Source: Rugosibacter sp.
GTDB taxonomy: Bacteria > Pseudomonadota > Gammaproteobacteria > Burkholderiales > Rhodocyclaceae
Direction of reading: 5' to 3'
DNA: 12,412 nucleotides
Assembly: GCA_023257495.1 (NCBI GenBank)
Contig: JALRCC010000157.1
Coordinates: forward strand, 1-12,412
The position numbers and the translations under genes are program-made. How positions within the stretch are numbered: the first letter of the stretch is position 1; the number at the start of each line of letters is the position of its first letter. The notes beneath the pieces are model-generated. The model was not told the origin of the DNA and did not search any database. It was given only the letters and a program-made list of their open reading frames with translations. Shown here in pieces: positions 1 through 7,210 of the stretch.

Positions 1-150
1 CCGATAGACAGACTGTGCAGCGGGCAGAATGGTCACGCAGGCTGCCAGATGCTCGGTCACCAGCTCGGTAGCCAAGGCTTCTGCGCTGGCGTGATCCGGT
101 AAGGTGGTCAAGACAAGCAGAATTTGGGCGGGGGTTTGAGCAGCATCCAT
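1..150 (-). CDS. cutA: CutA divalent-cation tolerance protein, N-terminal part (cut by window edge)
   Basis: Partial gene: the first 50 residues are visible and the rest lies left of the window. The translation begins MDAAQTPAQILLVLTTLP and continues with 'LVTEHLAACVTILPAAQSVYR', which matches the start of CutA1 proteins: a first beta strand 'VLTTxPD', then a helix, then the conserved 'LAACVxxxP' segment. CutA1 is a small, very stable trimer with a PII-like ferredoxin fold, first linked to copper/divalent-cation tolerance in E. coli; its biochemical role remains poorly defined. The ATG at 150-148 is the only sensible start, because an in-frame TAG lies four codons upstream at 162-160. A weak AAAGG ribosome-binding sequence lies about 12 nt upstream. 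It is the last visible gene of a same-strand run and follows the pyrophosphohydrolase gene after 80 nt, so it could be co-transcribed or have its own promoter. The family call is firm; completeness cannot be judged. Confidence 0.88.
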   Translation of the reverse strand, partial: MDAAQTPAQILLVLTTLPDHASAEALATELVTEHLAACVTILPAAQSVYR

Positions 151-207
151 CAGGTCATTCTACCTTTGCTCGGTTTTGGTCGGGCCGCTTGCTGATGGGC
201 AATGAGT

Positions 208-233
208 GAACATTAACGAACATTGGCGAACTA
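208..233. repeat. Short 10-bp-period direct repeat in the 80-nt mazG-cutA gap
   Basis: On the plus strand the sequence reads GAACATTAAC, GAACATTGGC, then GAACTACGG: two decamers identical at 8 of 10 positions and a third that keeps GAAC. The last unit overlaps the stop codon (TAG, 233-231) of the pyrophosphohydrolase gene. The rest of the gap (151-207) shows no clear hairpin terminator or promoter. It may be random or a slippage product. Confidence 0.4.
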
Positions 234-566
234 CGGTTTGAGCGCTGGATATTTCCTGGCGTTTTTGATGATTTTTTCTTGTGCTGCGGCGAGCGGGTCG
301 ATGTCCAGTACATCGGCTAACTGCACGAGATACATTAGGACATCCGCAATTTCGTCGGCTACCGCCGATTTCTTTTCGGGATCAAGCGCGAGACTTTCCT
401 CCGCCGTTGTCCACTGGAAGTGTTCGACAATTTCAGCCGCTTCCTTGATCAGCGCCATGCTCAAGTTTTTGGGTGTGTGAAAGGGCTGCCACTGACGCTC
501 CGCACAAAAAATACGGAGCGCATGACGCAGGCTGTTGAGATCAGTGATGTCAGAATCTTTCGTCAT
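231..566 (-). CDS. MazG-like nucleotide pyrophosphohydrolase (dCTPase/RS21-C6 type)
   Basis: A 111-residue all-alpha protein that probably hydrolyses a (d)NTP, perhaps a modified or excess dCTP, to the monophosphate and pyrophosphate in the cytosol, cleaning the nucleotide pool. The MazG-type metal-binding pattern is visible: E42-x-x-E45 (in 'KEAAEIVEHFQW') and E72-x-x-D75 (in 'DEIADVLMYL'). 'FHTPKNLSMALIKEAAEIVEHFQW' and the closing 'INxARKYP'-like segment (KNARKYP) resemble mammalian DCTPP1 and its bacterial homologues; the length is normal for this single-domain family. The ATG at 566-564 overlaps the TGA of the upstream VanZ-like gene in an ATGA junction, so translation is probably coupled; no good Shine-Dalgarno is seen. 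The exact substrate cannot be read from sequence; iMazG or DCTPP-like activity are both possible. Confidence 0.88.
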   Translation of the reverse strand: MTKDSDITDLNSLRHALRIFCAERQWQPFHTPKNLSMALIKEAAEIVEHFQWTTAEESLALDPEKKSAVADEIADVLMYLVQLADVLDIDPLAAAQEKIIKNARKYPALKP

Positions 567-1618
567 GGCGAATCATTGCGAATAGGCGTTCGGTGAAATG
601 CAAACCAGGGTAATGCCAGATAGGGCCACAGCAAGGTTACAAAGTGCGTCAAGCCATGAAAATTCAGAAACTGGCCTGGATTCCAGGTGTTCTGCAAATT
701 TTCAAGGTAGGGGTTAACGGGCGCGAGATTGACCATGACGCTGGCAGTAAGCAAGGTGATCGCCGCCAGTAGACGCTGCCAGCTCGGTGGTAGTAATAAT
801 GCCAGAAGCCACAATAAACCACCGGCGAGTGACCCCATCAGCCCGCCAGGAGTGACCCAGGCCAGCGCTGCTTGCGGGTGAGTCATGAGTGCAAAGGCGA
901 GTGATTTTGCCGCCAGGCCCACGGCAAGCAACAACAAAGGGAAAAGTCGGCGCTGGTGATACGGTGCCATCAGGCTCGCCATCAACAATGTAGCGAGCAG
1001 GCCGTTGGCGGCAATCAGGCTTTCAATACGTACAAAGCCGGCGGCGCTAAAGGGCTGTGTGCGGGGCAGTGGCAGAAGGCTGCGCAAATCGCCAGCGCCA
1101 AACAGCAAGGTGTTTGGGTCAAGCTGAGTCAGCAGCCATAGTCCCAGCAAGACGAGCCCTAACTCGACACTTTGTCCATGGTCCGGCCAATGGGTGTGTC
1201 GCAAGTTGTCGATCAGCTGACGGCGCCAGATTGCACCTGGTATGGCACCCAGCAGCGCACCGCAAGTATTGCCTGCCCAGTCGAGATTAGACGCCACGCG
1301 GCTAGGTAAATAGTTTTGTGTGAATTCCAGCATAAAACTTAATGCGGTCGCTGCGAGCACAGCCAGCCACCAGGCGTGTCTTGGGGCAACACGAGGACGC
1401 AACGCGGTAGCGAGAAAAAACCCCAAAGGGATATAAGCCGCCACATTGATCAGCAGATCAAACAGGGTGGTGTAGCGTGGCCAACGAGCAAAGAAAAAAT
1501 CGAAGGGGGATATGCCGCTATTTTGCCATCCGGTGAGCGGGTACAAGCTGGCGTAAATAATCAGCACTGCGTACCCCAGGCTGAAATAAAACAACAGGGG
1601 CGTATGGTTTTTAGTCAC
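563..1618 (-). CDS. VanZ-family multi-pass membrane protein
   Basis: From the GTG chosen here the protein has 351 residues and is strongly hydrophobic. The first roughly 130 residues carry a VanZ-like domain: an N-terminal membrane helix ('LLFYFSLGYAVLIIYASLYP'), 'LFDLLINVAAYIPLGFFLA', and 'FMLEFTQNYLPSRVASNLDWAGNTCGALLG', the typical VanZ pattern of N-x-x-AFxPLG followed by EFxQ-x-x-P-x-R-x-x-S-x-x-D-x-x-x-NT-x-G. About 220 further residues follow with several more membrane helices of unknown role. VanZ proteins were named for low-level teicoplanin resistance, but most bacterial homologues have no assigned function. The GTG at 1618-1616 sits in GTGACTAA, overlapping the symporter stop by 8 nt. 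The frame stays open to an ATG at 1744, but that would add a non-membrane Arg/Thr-rich leader entirely inside the symporter gene. The end overlaps the next gene by ATGA. Confidence 0.83.
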   Translation of the reverse strand: MTKNHTPLLFYFSLGYAVLIIYASLYPLTGWQNSGISPFDFFFARWPRYTTLFDLLINVAAYIPLGFFLATALRPRVAPRHAWWLAVLAATALSFMLEFTQNYLPSRVASNLDWAGNTCGALLGAIPGAIWRRQLIDNLRHTHWPDHGQSVELGLVLLGLWLLTQLDPNTLLFGAGDLRSLLPLPRTQPFSAAGFVRIESLIAANGLLATLLMASLMAPYHQRRLFPLLLLAVGLAAKSLAFALMTHPQAALAWVTPGGLMGSLAGGLLWLLALLLPPSWQRLLAAITLLTASVMVNLAPVNPYLENLQNTWNPGQFLNFHGLTHFVTLLWPYLALPWFAFHRTPIRNDSP

Positions 1619-3158
1619 GCCCGTTGGTCTGCGGGTGCGGGTTGTGTTTGCCGTGTATACCCTGGGCTGGGTGTAAATCAGCCACATGATGTGTGTGTGC
1701 GGCCGCGTGATGTCCATGGCGTAACGCATCATGAATCGTGGCATCGTGGTGCATGTTTTGTGGCAGCAATGAGCCGATAATCATGCCCAGGATGCTGGCG
1801 ATCAAGCCTGCAAATTGCGCCGGAACCAACGGGTCTTCCGGCCCGAACACCAGTAACGCCAGCCAGGTCGTCAAGCCCAGAAAAATGGCCATTGCCGCCC
1901 CCTGGTTGGTGGCACGCCGCCAGTAAATTCCGGCCACCATGGGAACAAACGCGGTCACCAGCGTTACCTGATAGGCATTTTCGACCATCTTGAAAATGCT
2001 GGCTTTGGAGTTCACCGCATACAGCGTGACCAATAGCGTAAATGTCAGGGTGACAGCACGCATGGCAAAGAGTAGTTTGCGATCAGACAGGCCGCCAACC
2101 AGTGGCTTGAGAATGTTTTCAGTGAACGTGACAGAGGGCGCGAGTAAAGTTGCCGAAGCGCAACTTTTGATTGCAGACAGCAAGGCCCCAAAGAACATGA
2201 TTTGCGCAATCAGCGGGGCTTTTTCCAGCACTAATCGGGGCAGAATCATTTGTGGATCGGTATTGATCAATTCGGCAACCATTGCCGGGCTAAGCAGCGT
2301 GGCCGAATAAGCAAGAAATATCGGTACAAACGCAAACAGAAAGTACAGACTTCCGCCGGTGACGGCACCCCAGACAGCGATCTTTTCGGTGCGTGAAGAT
2401 TGCACGCGCTGAAAGACATCCTGCTGTGGAATCGAGCCGAACATCATGGTGACCCAGGCCGCAGTGAAGGCCAGGACTTCTTTCAAATTCAGCGTGGGCC
2501 AGAAATCAAACATACCGGCTTTGGCCGCATGATCGACCACCACGCCGACACCACCGACCATGCTGCTGACCTCACCGCCTATCCACAGCATGCCGATGAC
2601 GATGATGATCATTTGCAGAAAATCGGTAATCGCCACGGCCCACATGCCGCCAAACAGGGTGTAAATCAGGATGGTGGATGAGCCTATCCACATGCCCGCA
2701 ACGCGGCTGATTTCTCCCTCTGAAAGCACATTGAAAACCAGGCCGAGTGCCGTGATTTGTGCGCCTACCCAGCCCAGGTAAGAGATGACGATGGCTAAAG
2801 TGGTGGTTGTTTCGACCGTACGGCCAAAACGCTTGCGATAAAAATCGCCCACCGTTAGTAGATTCATGCGATAAAGCGGCGCGGCAAAAAACAGGCCAAC
2901 CAGAATCAGGCACATCGAGGCACCAAAGGGATCTGCCACAATCCCGTGCATTCCGTCCTTGAGAAAGGTGGCTGGAATGCCCAGCACGGTTTCTGCGCCA
3001 AACCAGGTGGCAAAGACGGTGGCGATGACCACATAAAACGGCAGATGGCGTCCCGCAATGGCAAAGTCGCGCGCATTGTGTACGCGCGTCCCTGCATACA
3101 GACCAATGCCGACCGAGGTAATCCAATAAGCAATGACAAACCAGAACAACGTGCCCAT
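1611..3158 (-). CDS. Sodium:solute symporter (SSS family) with histidine-rich C-terminus
   Basis: A 515-residue inner-membrane transporter of the SSS/LeuT-fold family (relatives include PutP, PanF and choline transporters) that would import a solute with Na+. About 13 membrane helices can be read. Typical segments are 'NARDFAIAGRHLPFYVVIATVFATWFGAETVLG' near residues 30-60, 'LYTLFGGMWAVAITDFLQMIIIVIGM'-like helix 6, and 'SIPQQDVFQRVQSSRTEKIA'. I cannot name the substrate. The last 47 residues (469-515) hold 13 histidines, unusual for the family and possibly metal binding (inference). The ATG at 3158-3156 was preferred to an in-frame ATG at 3173 because a good GGGAG ribosome-binding site (3171-3167) lies 8 nt before it and would be inside the coding region otherwise. 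It follows ubiB by 23 nt and overlaps the VanZ-like gene by 8 nt. Confidence 0.9.
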   Translation of the reverse strand: MGTLFWFVIAYWITSVGIGLYAGTRVHNARDFAIAGRHLPFYVVIATVFATWFGAETVLGIPATFLKDGMHGIVADPFGASMCLILVGLFFAAPLYRMNLLTVGDFYRKRFGRTVETTTTLAIVISYLGWVGAQITALGLVFNVLSEGEISRVAGMWIGSSTILIYTLFGGMWAVAITDFLQMIIIVIGMLWIGGEVSSMVGGVGVVVDHAAKAGMFDFWPTLNLKEVLAFTAAWVTMMFGSIPQQDVFQRVQSSRTEKIAVWGAVTGGSLYFLFAFVPIFLAYSATLLSPAMVAELINTDPQMILPRLVLEKAPLIAQIMFFGALLSAIKSCASATLLAPSVTFTENILKPLVGGLSDRKLLFAMRAVTLTFTLLVTLYAVNSKASIFKMVENAYQVTLVTAFVPMVAGIYWRRATNQGAAMAIFLGLTTWLALLVFGPEDPLVPAQFAGLIASILGMIIGSLLPQNMHHDATIHDALRHGHHAAAHTHHVADLHPAQGIHGKHNPHPQTNGRD

Positions 3159-3166
3159 CGTTTCTT

Positions 3167-3171
3167 CTCCC
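3167..3171 (-). promoter_or_regulatory. Ribosome-binding site that fixes the symporter start
   Basis: On the minus strand GGGAG is followed by an 8-nt spacer and ATG (3158-3156). This is the clearest Shine-Dalgarno in the window. It lies in the 23-nt ubiB-symporter gap and argues against the in-frame ATG at 3173-3171, which overlaps it. Confidence 0.7.
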
Positions 3172-3181
3172 AAACTAAAAC

Positions 3182-4744
3182 TTATGCTAAGTGCATGACC
3201 AGGGCAGCCAGTGTCGCCACTGTACTGCCTAACAGCAGCGTGATGATTGCCAGCAACCAGCGGGTTTTTTTCAGTCGGCTGCGCAAATCTGCCAGCTCGA
3301 CATGCACTTCGCTATGGCGATCTGTGCTGAGCGCATGATGCACCAGCCGCGGTAATGCCGGTAACAAAGACGCCCAGGCGGGCATTTCACGTTTGAGTTG
3401 CTTACGCAGGCCACGCCAGCCAACCTGCTCGCTCATCCATCGTTCAAGAAAAGGCTTGGCGGTTTTCCACAGATCAAGCTCGGGGTCGAGCTGACGGCCA
3501 AGGCCTTCGATATTGAGCAATGTCTTTTGCAGCAATACCAGTTGAGGTTGTATTTCGACATTGAAGCGGCGTGACGTCTGAAACAGACGCAACAGCACAC
3601 GACCAAAAGAAATGTCTTTCAGGGGGCGATCAAAAATCGGTTCGCACACCGCGCGAATGGCGGATTCAAACTCATCAATGCGCGTGGTTTTGGGTGCCCA
3701 GCCGGATTCCACATGAGCTTCGGCAACGCGCTTGTAATCGCGCTGAAAAAATGCCAGAAAGTTTTGTGCCAGATAGTTTTTATCGGTATCGGTCAGCGTG
3801 CCCACAATGCCAAAGTCCAGCGCAATATAGCGGCCTTGGGTTGTGCCATCCGTAGCCACAAAAATGTTGCCCGGATGCATGTCGGCATGAAAAAAACCAT
3901 CGCGAAATACCTGCGTAAAGAAAATTTCAACGCCAGCGCGCGCCAGTTGTGGAATGTCCACGCCTGCATCTCTTAACGCCCCGGTTTGCGAAATCGGCAG
4001 GCCATGCATGCGCTCCATGACCATCACGTTTTGTGTGCACCAGTCCCAATAGACTTCAGGCACAAGGAGCAATGGAGAGTCGGCAAAATTGCGCCGCAGC
4101 TGCGAGCAATTTGCAGCCTCTCGCATCAGGTCGAGCTCATCATGCAAGTATTTGTCAAACTCGGCGACGACTTCTTGCGGCTTGAGTCGCCGTGCGTCCG
4201 CCCAGAGTTTTTCCAGCCAGATCGCGGCTATTTCCAGCAATGCCATATCGTGATCGATAATCTGCCGGATGCCCGGGCGCAGTATTTTTACGGCGACTTC
4301 ACGGCCATCGGGGAGCGTTGCAAAATGAACTTGAGCCACCGAAGCGGAAGCGACGGGTTCCGGGTTAAAGGCCAGAAATACTTGATCCACGGGTTTGCCG
4401 TAGGCAGCTTCTAACGCAATGATTGCCAGCGCAGAAGCAAAGGGGGGCACCTGGTCTTGCAACAGGGCCAACTCATCGGCCAGATCAACGGGCACCAGGT
4501 CACGGCGTGTGGAGAGCATCTGGCCGAACTTGACGAAGATGGGGCCGAGTGCTTCCAGCGCTTGACGCAGTCGTTGACCGCGCGGGGCAGACAGATCCCT
4601 CCAGAAGAGCAGTTTCTGAAGCGACCAGGCGATGCGTCCCCAGACACCAAAGACCTTCTCGTTATCGAGGATCATGCGGTCCAGACCGTAAAGGTAGACC
4701 ACGCGGGCGATACGAAAGAGGCGAAAGAGTCGAAGGATGCGCAC
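3182..4744 (-). CDS. ubiB: UbiB, atypical protein kinase-like factor for ubiquinone synthesis
   Basis: A 520-residue member of the ABC1/ADCK/UbiB atypical kinase family, required for aerobic ubiquinone synthesis; family members have ATPase activity and are thought to help handle hydrophobic ubiquinone intermediates at the membrane. Diagnostic motifs are all visible: the KxGQ motif (K72-Q75, '[15 protein letters not shown]'), the alanine-rich loop '[10 protein letters not shown]' (131-140), the ATP-binding lysine K153 in 'AVKILRPG', the catalytic loop '[10 protein letters not shown]' (D288, N293), and the metal-binding DFG at 310-312. The C-terminus has a hydrophobic membrane segment (about 496-519). 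Length and sequence agree with E. coli UbiB, although E. coli has DCG where this protein has DFG. The start is GTG (4744-4742), with a weak ribosome-binding site. It heads the minus-strand run and is divergent from argS; it is not beside ubiE/ubiJ, its usual E. coli neighbours. Confidence 0.95.
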   Translation of the reverse strand: MRILRLFRLFRIARVVYLYGLDRMILDNEKVFGVWGRIAWSLQKLLFWRDLSAPRGQRLRQALEALGPIFVKFGQMLSTRRDLVPVDLADELALLQDQVPPFASALAIIALEAAYGKPVDQVFLAFNPEPVASASVAQVHFATLPDGREVAVKILRPGIRQIIDHDMALLEIAAIWLEKLWADARRLKPQEVVAEFDKYLHDELDLMREAANCSQLRRNFADSPLLLVPEVYWDWCTQNVMVMERMHGLPISQTGALRDAGVDIPQLARAGVEIFFTQVFRDGFFHADMHPGNIFVATDGTTQGRYIALDFGIVGTLTDTDKNYLAQNFLAFFQRDYKRVAEAHVESGWAPKTTRIDEFESAIRAVCEPIFDRPLKDISFGRVLLRLFQTSRRFNVEIQPQLVLLQKTLLNIEGLGRQLDPELDLWKTAKPFLERWMSEQVGWRGLRKQLKREMPAWASLLPALPRLVHHALSTDRHSEVHVELADLRSRLKKTRWLLAIITLLLGSTVATLAALVMHLA

Positions 4745-4773
4745 GGCGAAGGGCAGACGTTCAGGAAACGGGA

Positions 4774-4781
4774 AGTATAAT
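4774..4781. promoter_or_regulatory. Overlapping -10 boxes, candidate bidirectional ubiB/argS promoter
   Basis: The octamer AGTATAAT contains TATAAT on the plus strand (4776-4781, a consensus -10) and TATACT on the minus strand (4779-4774). Start sites about 7 nt downstream would fall near 4788 for argS and near 4767 for ubiB, giving a leader of about 23 nt to the ubiB GTG and about 8 or 23 nt to the two possible argS starts. No good -35 box is seen at 16-18 nt spacing on either strand. It lies in the only 51 nt between the two divergent genes, so some promoter must be here or inside the neighbouring gene starts. Confidence 0.5.
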
Positions 4782-4795
4782 TCAGGGCTTGTTCA

Positions 4796-6550
4796 ATGAT
4801 TGTCTTTCCTATGCCGTCCGCAACTCCACCCACTCTGCGCCAGCACCTCACCGATTTGTTACGTACTGCGCTACAGAACGTAGCGCCTGAACACTGGGAT
4901 GTCGATATTCTGCTTGAGCGCCCCAAGCAAGCGAGTCATGGTGACTTCGCCAGCAGCCTGGCGCTGCAATTGGCGCGTAGCCTGAAAACAAACCCTCGTC
5001 AGGTAGCAGAGCGGTTGGTGCAGGCCTTGCCCGAATCCCCGTTTGTGAAAAAAATCGACATTGCAGGGGCGGGCTTCATCAACTTTACGCTGACGCCTGG
5101 CGCACGCACGGCAGTTGTGCCAACGATTCTTGCACAAGGGGCGAGTTTTGGTCGTACGCCTGCAAATGGGGCTCGACTGCAAGTTGAATTTGTTTCGGCC
5201 AATCCTACCGGGCCTTTGCATGTGGGGCATGGTCGCGGGGCGGCGTATGGTGCCAGCCTGTCGTCGTTGCTCGCCTTTGCCGGTTATGACGTTAGCCGTG
5301 AATATTATGTGAATGACGCCGGGCGTCAGATGGATATTCTGGCCTTATCCACCTGGTTGCGCTATCTGGAAATTCACGGCGAGGCCATCCCGTTTCCACC
5401 GAATGCGTATCAGGGTGACTATGTGTTCGAGATGGCCGAGCAGATCAAAGGCGTGCAGGCGGACCAGTATGTGCGTTCGGCTGCATCTGTCATGGCGAAT
5501 GTACCGGAAACGGATGATCTGGATGAGCGGCTGGACGCTTTCATCGTGACTGGCAAGCAGTTGCTGGGTGAGGGGTGGCATGTGATTCATCAACATGTAC
5601 TCAACGAACAGCTCACCGGTTGCCGTGCGGATCTGGAAGAATTTGGCGTCAATTTTGATGTCTGGTTTTCTGAGCGCAGCTTGTATGATTCTGGTGAGGT
5701 CGCGCAAGTGGTCGATAGGCTTGCGGCGCACAATCATACTTACGAGCAGGATGGCGCGTTGTGGTTTCGCTCGATGGCGTTTGGCGATGAGAAGGATCGC
5801 GTCGTGCGCCGTGACAATGGCATTTACACTTATTTTGCTTCTGATATTGCCTATCATCTGAACAAGTTTGCACGGGGTTTTGACAAACTGATTGATGTCT
5901 GGGGGGCGGACCATCACGGCTATATCGCCCGGGTGAAAGGCGCGCTCACAGCAACGGGCGCTGATGCGGGCCGACTGGATATTGCCCTGGTGCAGTTCGT
6001 GAGCTTGTTTCGCAATGGCGAAAAGGCGTCCATGTCTACCCGTTCTGGCGAATATGTCACGTTGCGTCAGTTGCGCAGTGAAGTGGGTAATGATGCCTGC
6101 CGCTTTTTTTATATGTTACGCAAGTGCGATCAGGCGCTGGACTTTGATCTGGATCTGGCTAAAAGTCAGAGCAACGATAACCCGGTGTATTACGTGCAGT
6201 ATGCGCATGCCCGTATTTGTTCGGTTCTGGCTCAATGGACAGGTGATGCGACACAGCTGGCAACGGCTGATTTGAGTCCGCTGATCCATGAGCGTGAAAT
6301 TGCCTTATGTCAGCGCCTGGCCGAGTTTCCTGAATTGATTCAGAGCGCTGCGCGTGATTATGCACCACATTCCCTGGCGTTTTACCTCAAAGATCTGGCG
6401 GCTGATTTTCACAGCTGGTATAACGCCGAACGCGTACTCGTTGATGAGGATCTCACGCGCAACGCGCGGCTGGCGCTAGCGCTGGCCACACGGCAGGTGC
6501 TGCAAAACGGCCTGTCCCTTCTAGGGGTTTCACAACCTGAAAGCATGTAA
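4796..6550 (+). CDS. argS: Arginyl-tRNA synthetase
   Basis: Class I aminoacyl-tRNA synthetase that attaches arginine to tRNA-Arg in the cytosol. Read from 4796 it has 584 residues, close to E. coli ArgS (577). Domains in order: N-terminal Arg_tRNA_synt_N (about 14-100, with 'GDFASSLALQLA' and 'IAGAGFINFTL'); the Rossmann catalytic core with the HIGH-type signature HVGH (142-145) in 'ANPTGPLHVGHGRG'; 'VWGADHHGYIARVKGAL' (about 368-384); the KMSKS-equivalent 'MSTRSG' (413-418), the degenerate form common in ArgS; and the C-terminal all-helical DALR anticodon-binding domain (about 465-584, starting 'NPVYYVQYAHAR'). The start is uncertain: ATG 4796 has AGGG 8 nt upstream, whereas ATG 4811 fits better with the -10 box at 4776 but has no Shine-Dalgarno. 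The SPOR gene follows after only 3 nt, so the two are probably co-transcribed. Confidence 0.96.
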   Translation: MIVFPMPSATPPTLRQHLTDLLRTALQNVAPEHWDVDILLERPKQASHGDFASSLALQLARSLKTNPRQVAERLVQALPESPFVKKIDIAGAGFINFTLTPGARTAVVPTILAQGASFGRTPANGARLQVEFVSANPTGPLHVGHGRGAAYGASLSSLLAFAGYDVSREYYVNDAGRQMDILALSTWLRYLEIHGEAIPFPPNAYQGDYVFEMAEQIKGVQADQYVRSAASVMANVPETDDLDERLDAFIVTGKQLLGEGWHVIHQHVLNEQLTGCRADLEEFGVNFDVWFSERSLYDSGEVAQVVDRLAAHNHTYEQDGALWFRSMAFGDEKDRVVRRDNGIYTYFASDIAYHLNKFARGFDKLIDVWGADHHGYIARVKGALTATGADAGRLDIALVQFVSLFRNGEKASMSTRSGEYVTLRQLRSEVGNDACRFFYMLRKCDQALDFDLDLAKSQSNDNPVYYVQYAHARICSVLAQWTGDATQLATADLSPLIHEREIALCQRLAEFPELIQSAARDYAPHSLAFYLKDLAADFHSWYNAERVLVDEDLTRNARLALALATRQVLQNGLSLLGVSQPESM

Positions 6551-6553
6551 TCC

Positions 6554-7171
6554 ATGAAAAACAATACCAACAATATCCGCAATACCCCCGCTAAAAAAAG
6601 TGGCGGGGGCACGCTCACAGGCATCTTTATCGGCTTGGTGATTGGCTTGGTGGCGGCATTCATTCTGGTCTGGGTTTTCAACCGCATGCCGCTACCGTTT
6701 CGGACTCAGGAAACCTCTGCGCCGCCAGCCGAGAGTGCGACACCTTCCTCAGCGCTTCCCTTGCCTGGCAAGCCAGGCGATAAACCGCGTGAAAAGCAGA
6801 AGTTTGAGTTCTACGACATTCTGGAAGGCAAGACCGCAAGCAATACGGCACCCGCACAGACCAATACACCGCCGGGCAATGTTGCCAGTGAAACCCCGGC
6901 GGAAGCTTCTGGTGAAGTGAAACCTGCAGATGTTTTTTTTCTGCAGGTGGGCGCTTTTAAAAACACGGAAGACGTGGATAACCTGAAAGCCAAACTTGCT
7001 TTGCAGGGCTATGACGCCAGCGTGCAAGAAATCACGATTGCGAATAAAGGCGTGATGCAGCGAGTGCGCGTCGGCCCTTTCCGCAGCCTCGCGGAAATGA
7101 GTCGTGCGCGCACGGCGTTGGCTCAGGGCGGGATCCAAACCACGGTCGTCAAGCAACCTGCGGCGCAGTGA
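6554..7171 (+). CDS. SPOR-domain membrane-anchored protein (FtsN-like architecture)
   Basis: A 205-residue protein with one N-terminal membrane helix (about 21-43, preceded by a basic segment, so N-terminus inside), a Pro/Ala/Thr-rich low-complexity linker (about 50-125) containing the conserved-looking 'KFEFYDILEGK' block (83-93), and a C-terminal SPOR domain (about 127-200: 'FFLQVGAFKNTEDVDNLKAKL', then 'QRVRVGPF'). SPOR domains bind glycan strands lacking stem peptides at division septa; the anchor-linker-SPOR order is that of FtsN and related proteins. A gene of this kind directly after argS is a common betaproteobacterial arrangement, often followed by dsbA; no dsbA is found here. ATG at 6554 follows the argS stop by 3 nt. 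A T8 tract inside a small inverted repeat (6922-6948) marks the start of the SPOR domain. Whether it is the functional FtsN cannot be decided from sequence. Confidence 0.9.
   Translation: MKNNTNNIRNTPAKKSGGGTLTGIFIGLVIGLVAAFILVWVFNRMPLPFRTQETSAPPAESATPSSALPLPGKPGDKPREKQKFEFYDILEGKTASNTAPAQTNTPPGNVASETPAEASGEVKPADVFFLQVGAFKNTEDVDNLKAKLALQGYDASVQEITIANKGVMQRVRVGPFRSLAEMSRARTALAQGGIQTTVVKQPAAQ
6922..6948. repeat. 8-bp inverted repeat flanking a T8 tract, inside the SPOR gene
   Basis: The arms ACCTGCAG (6922-6929) and CTGCAGGT (6941-6948) are perfectly complementary, with an 11-nt loop ATGTTTTTTTT that holds eight consecutive T (6933-6940). It lies in frame in the codons for the linker end and the first SPOR strand (PADVFFLQV), so it is coding; the structure may be incidental. 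Confidence 0.6.
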
Positions 7172-7210
7172 TCTTTGCAGCTACCGCTGCCGCACCAAGG
7201 TTGGCGGCGT

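Noticed and set aside
2572..3126. 184-codon open frame in another minus-strand frame of the symporter gene
   Set aside because: Same-strand shadow; Cys/His/Arg-rich without family resemblance, while the symporter frame has continuous membrane helices.
5345..5917. 190-codon open frame on the minus strand opposite argS
   Set aside because: Antisense to the catalytic core of ArgS and without recognisable motifs.
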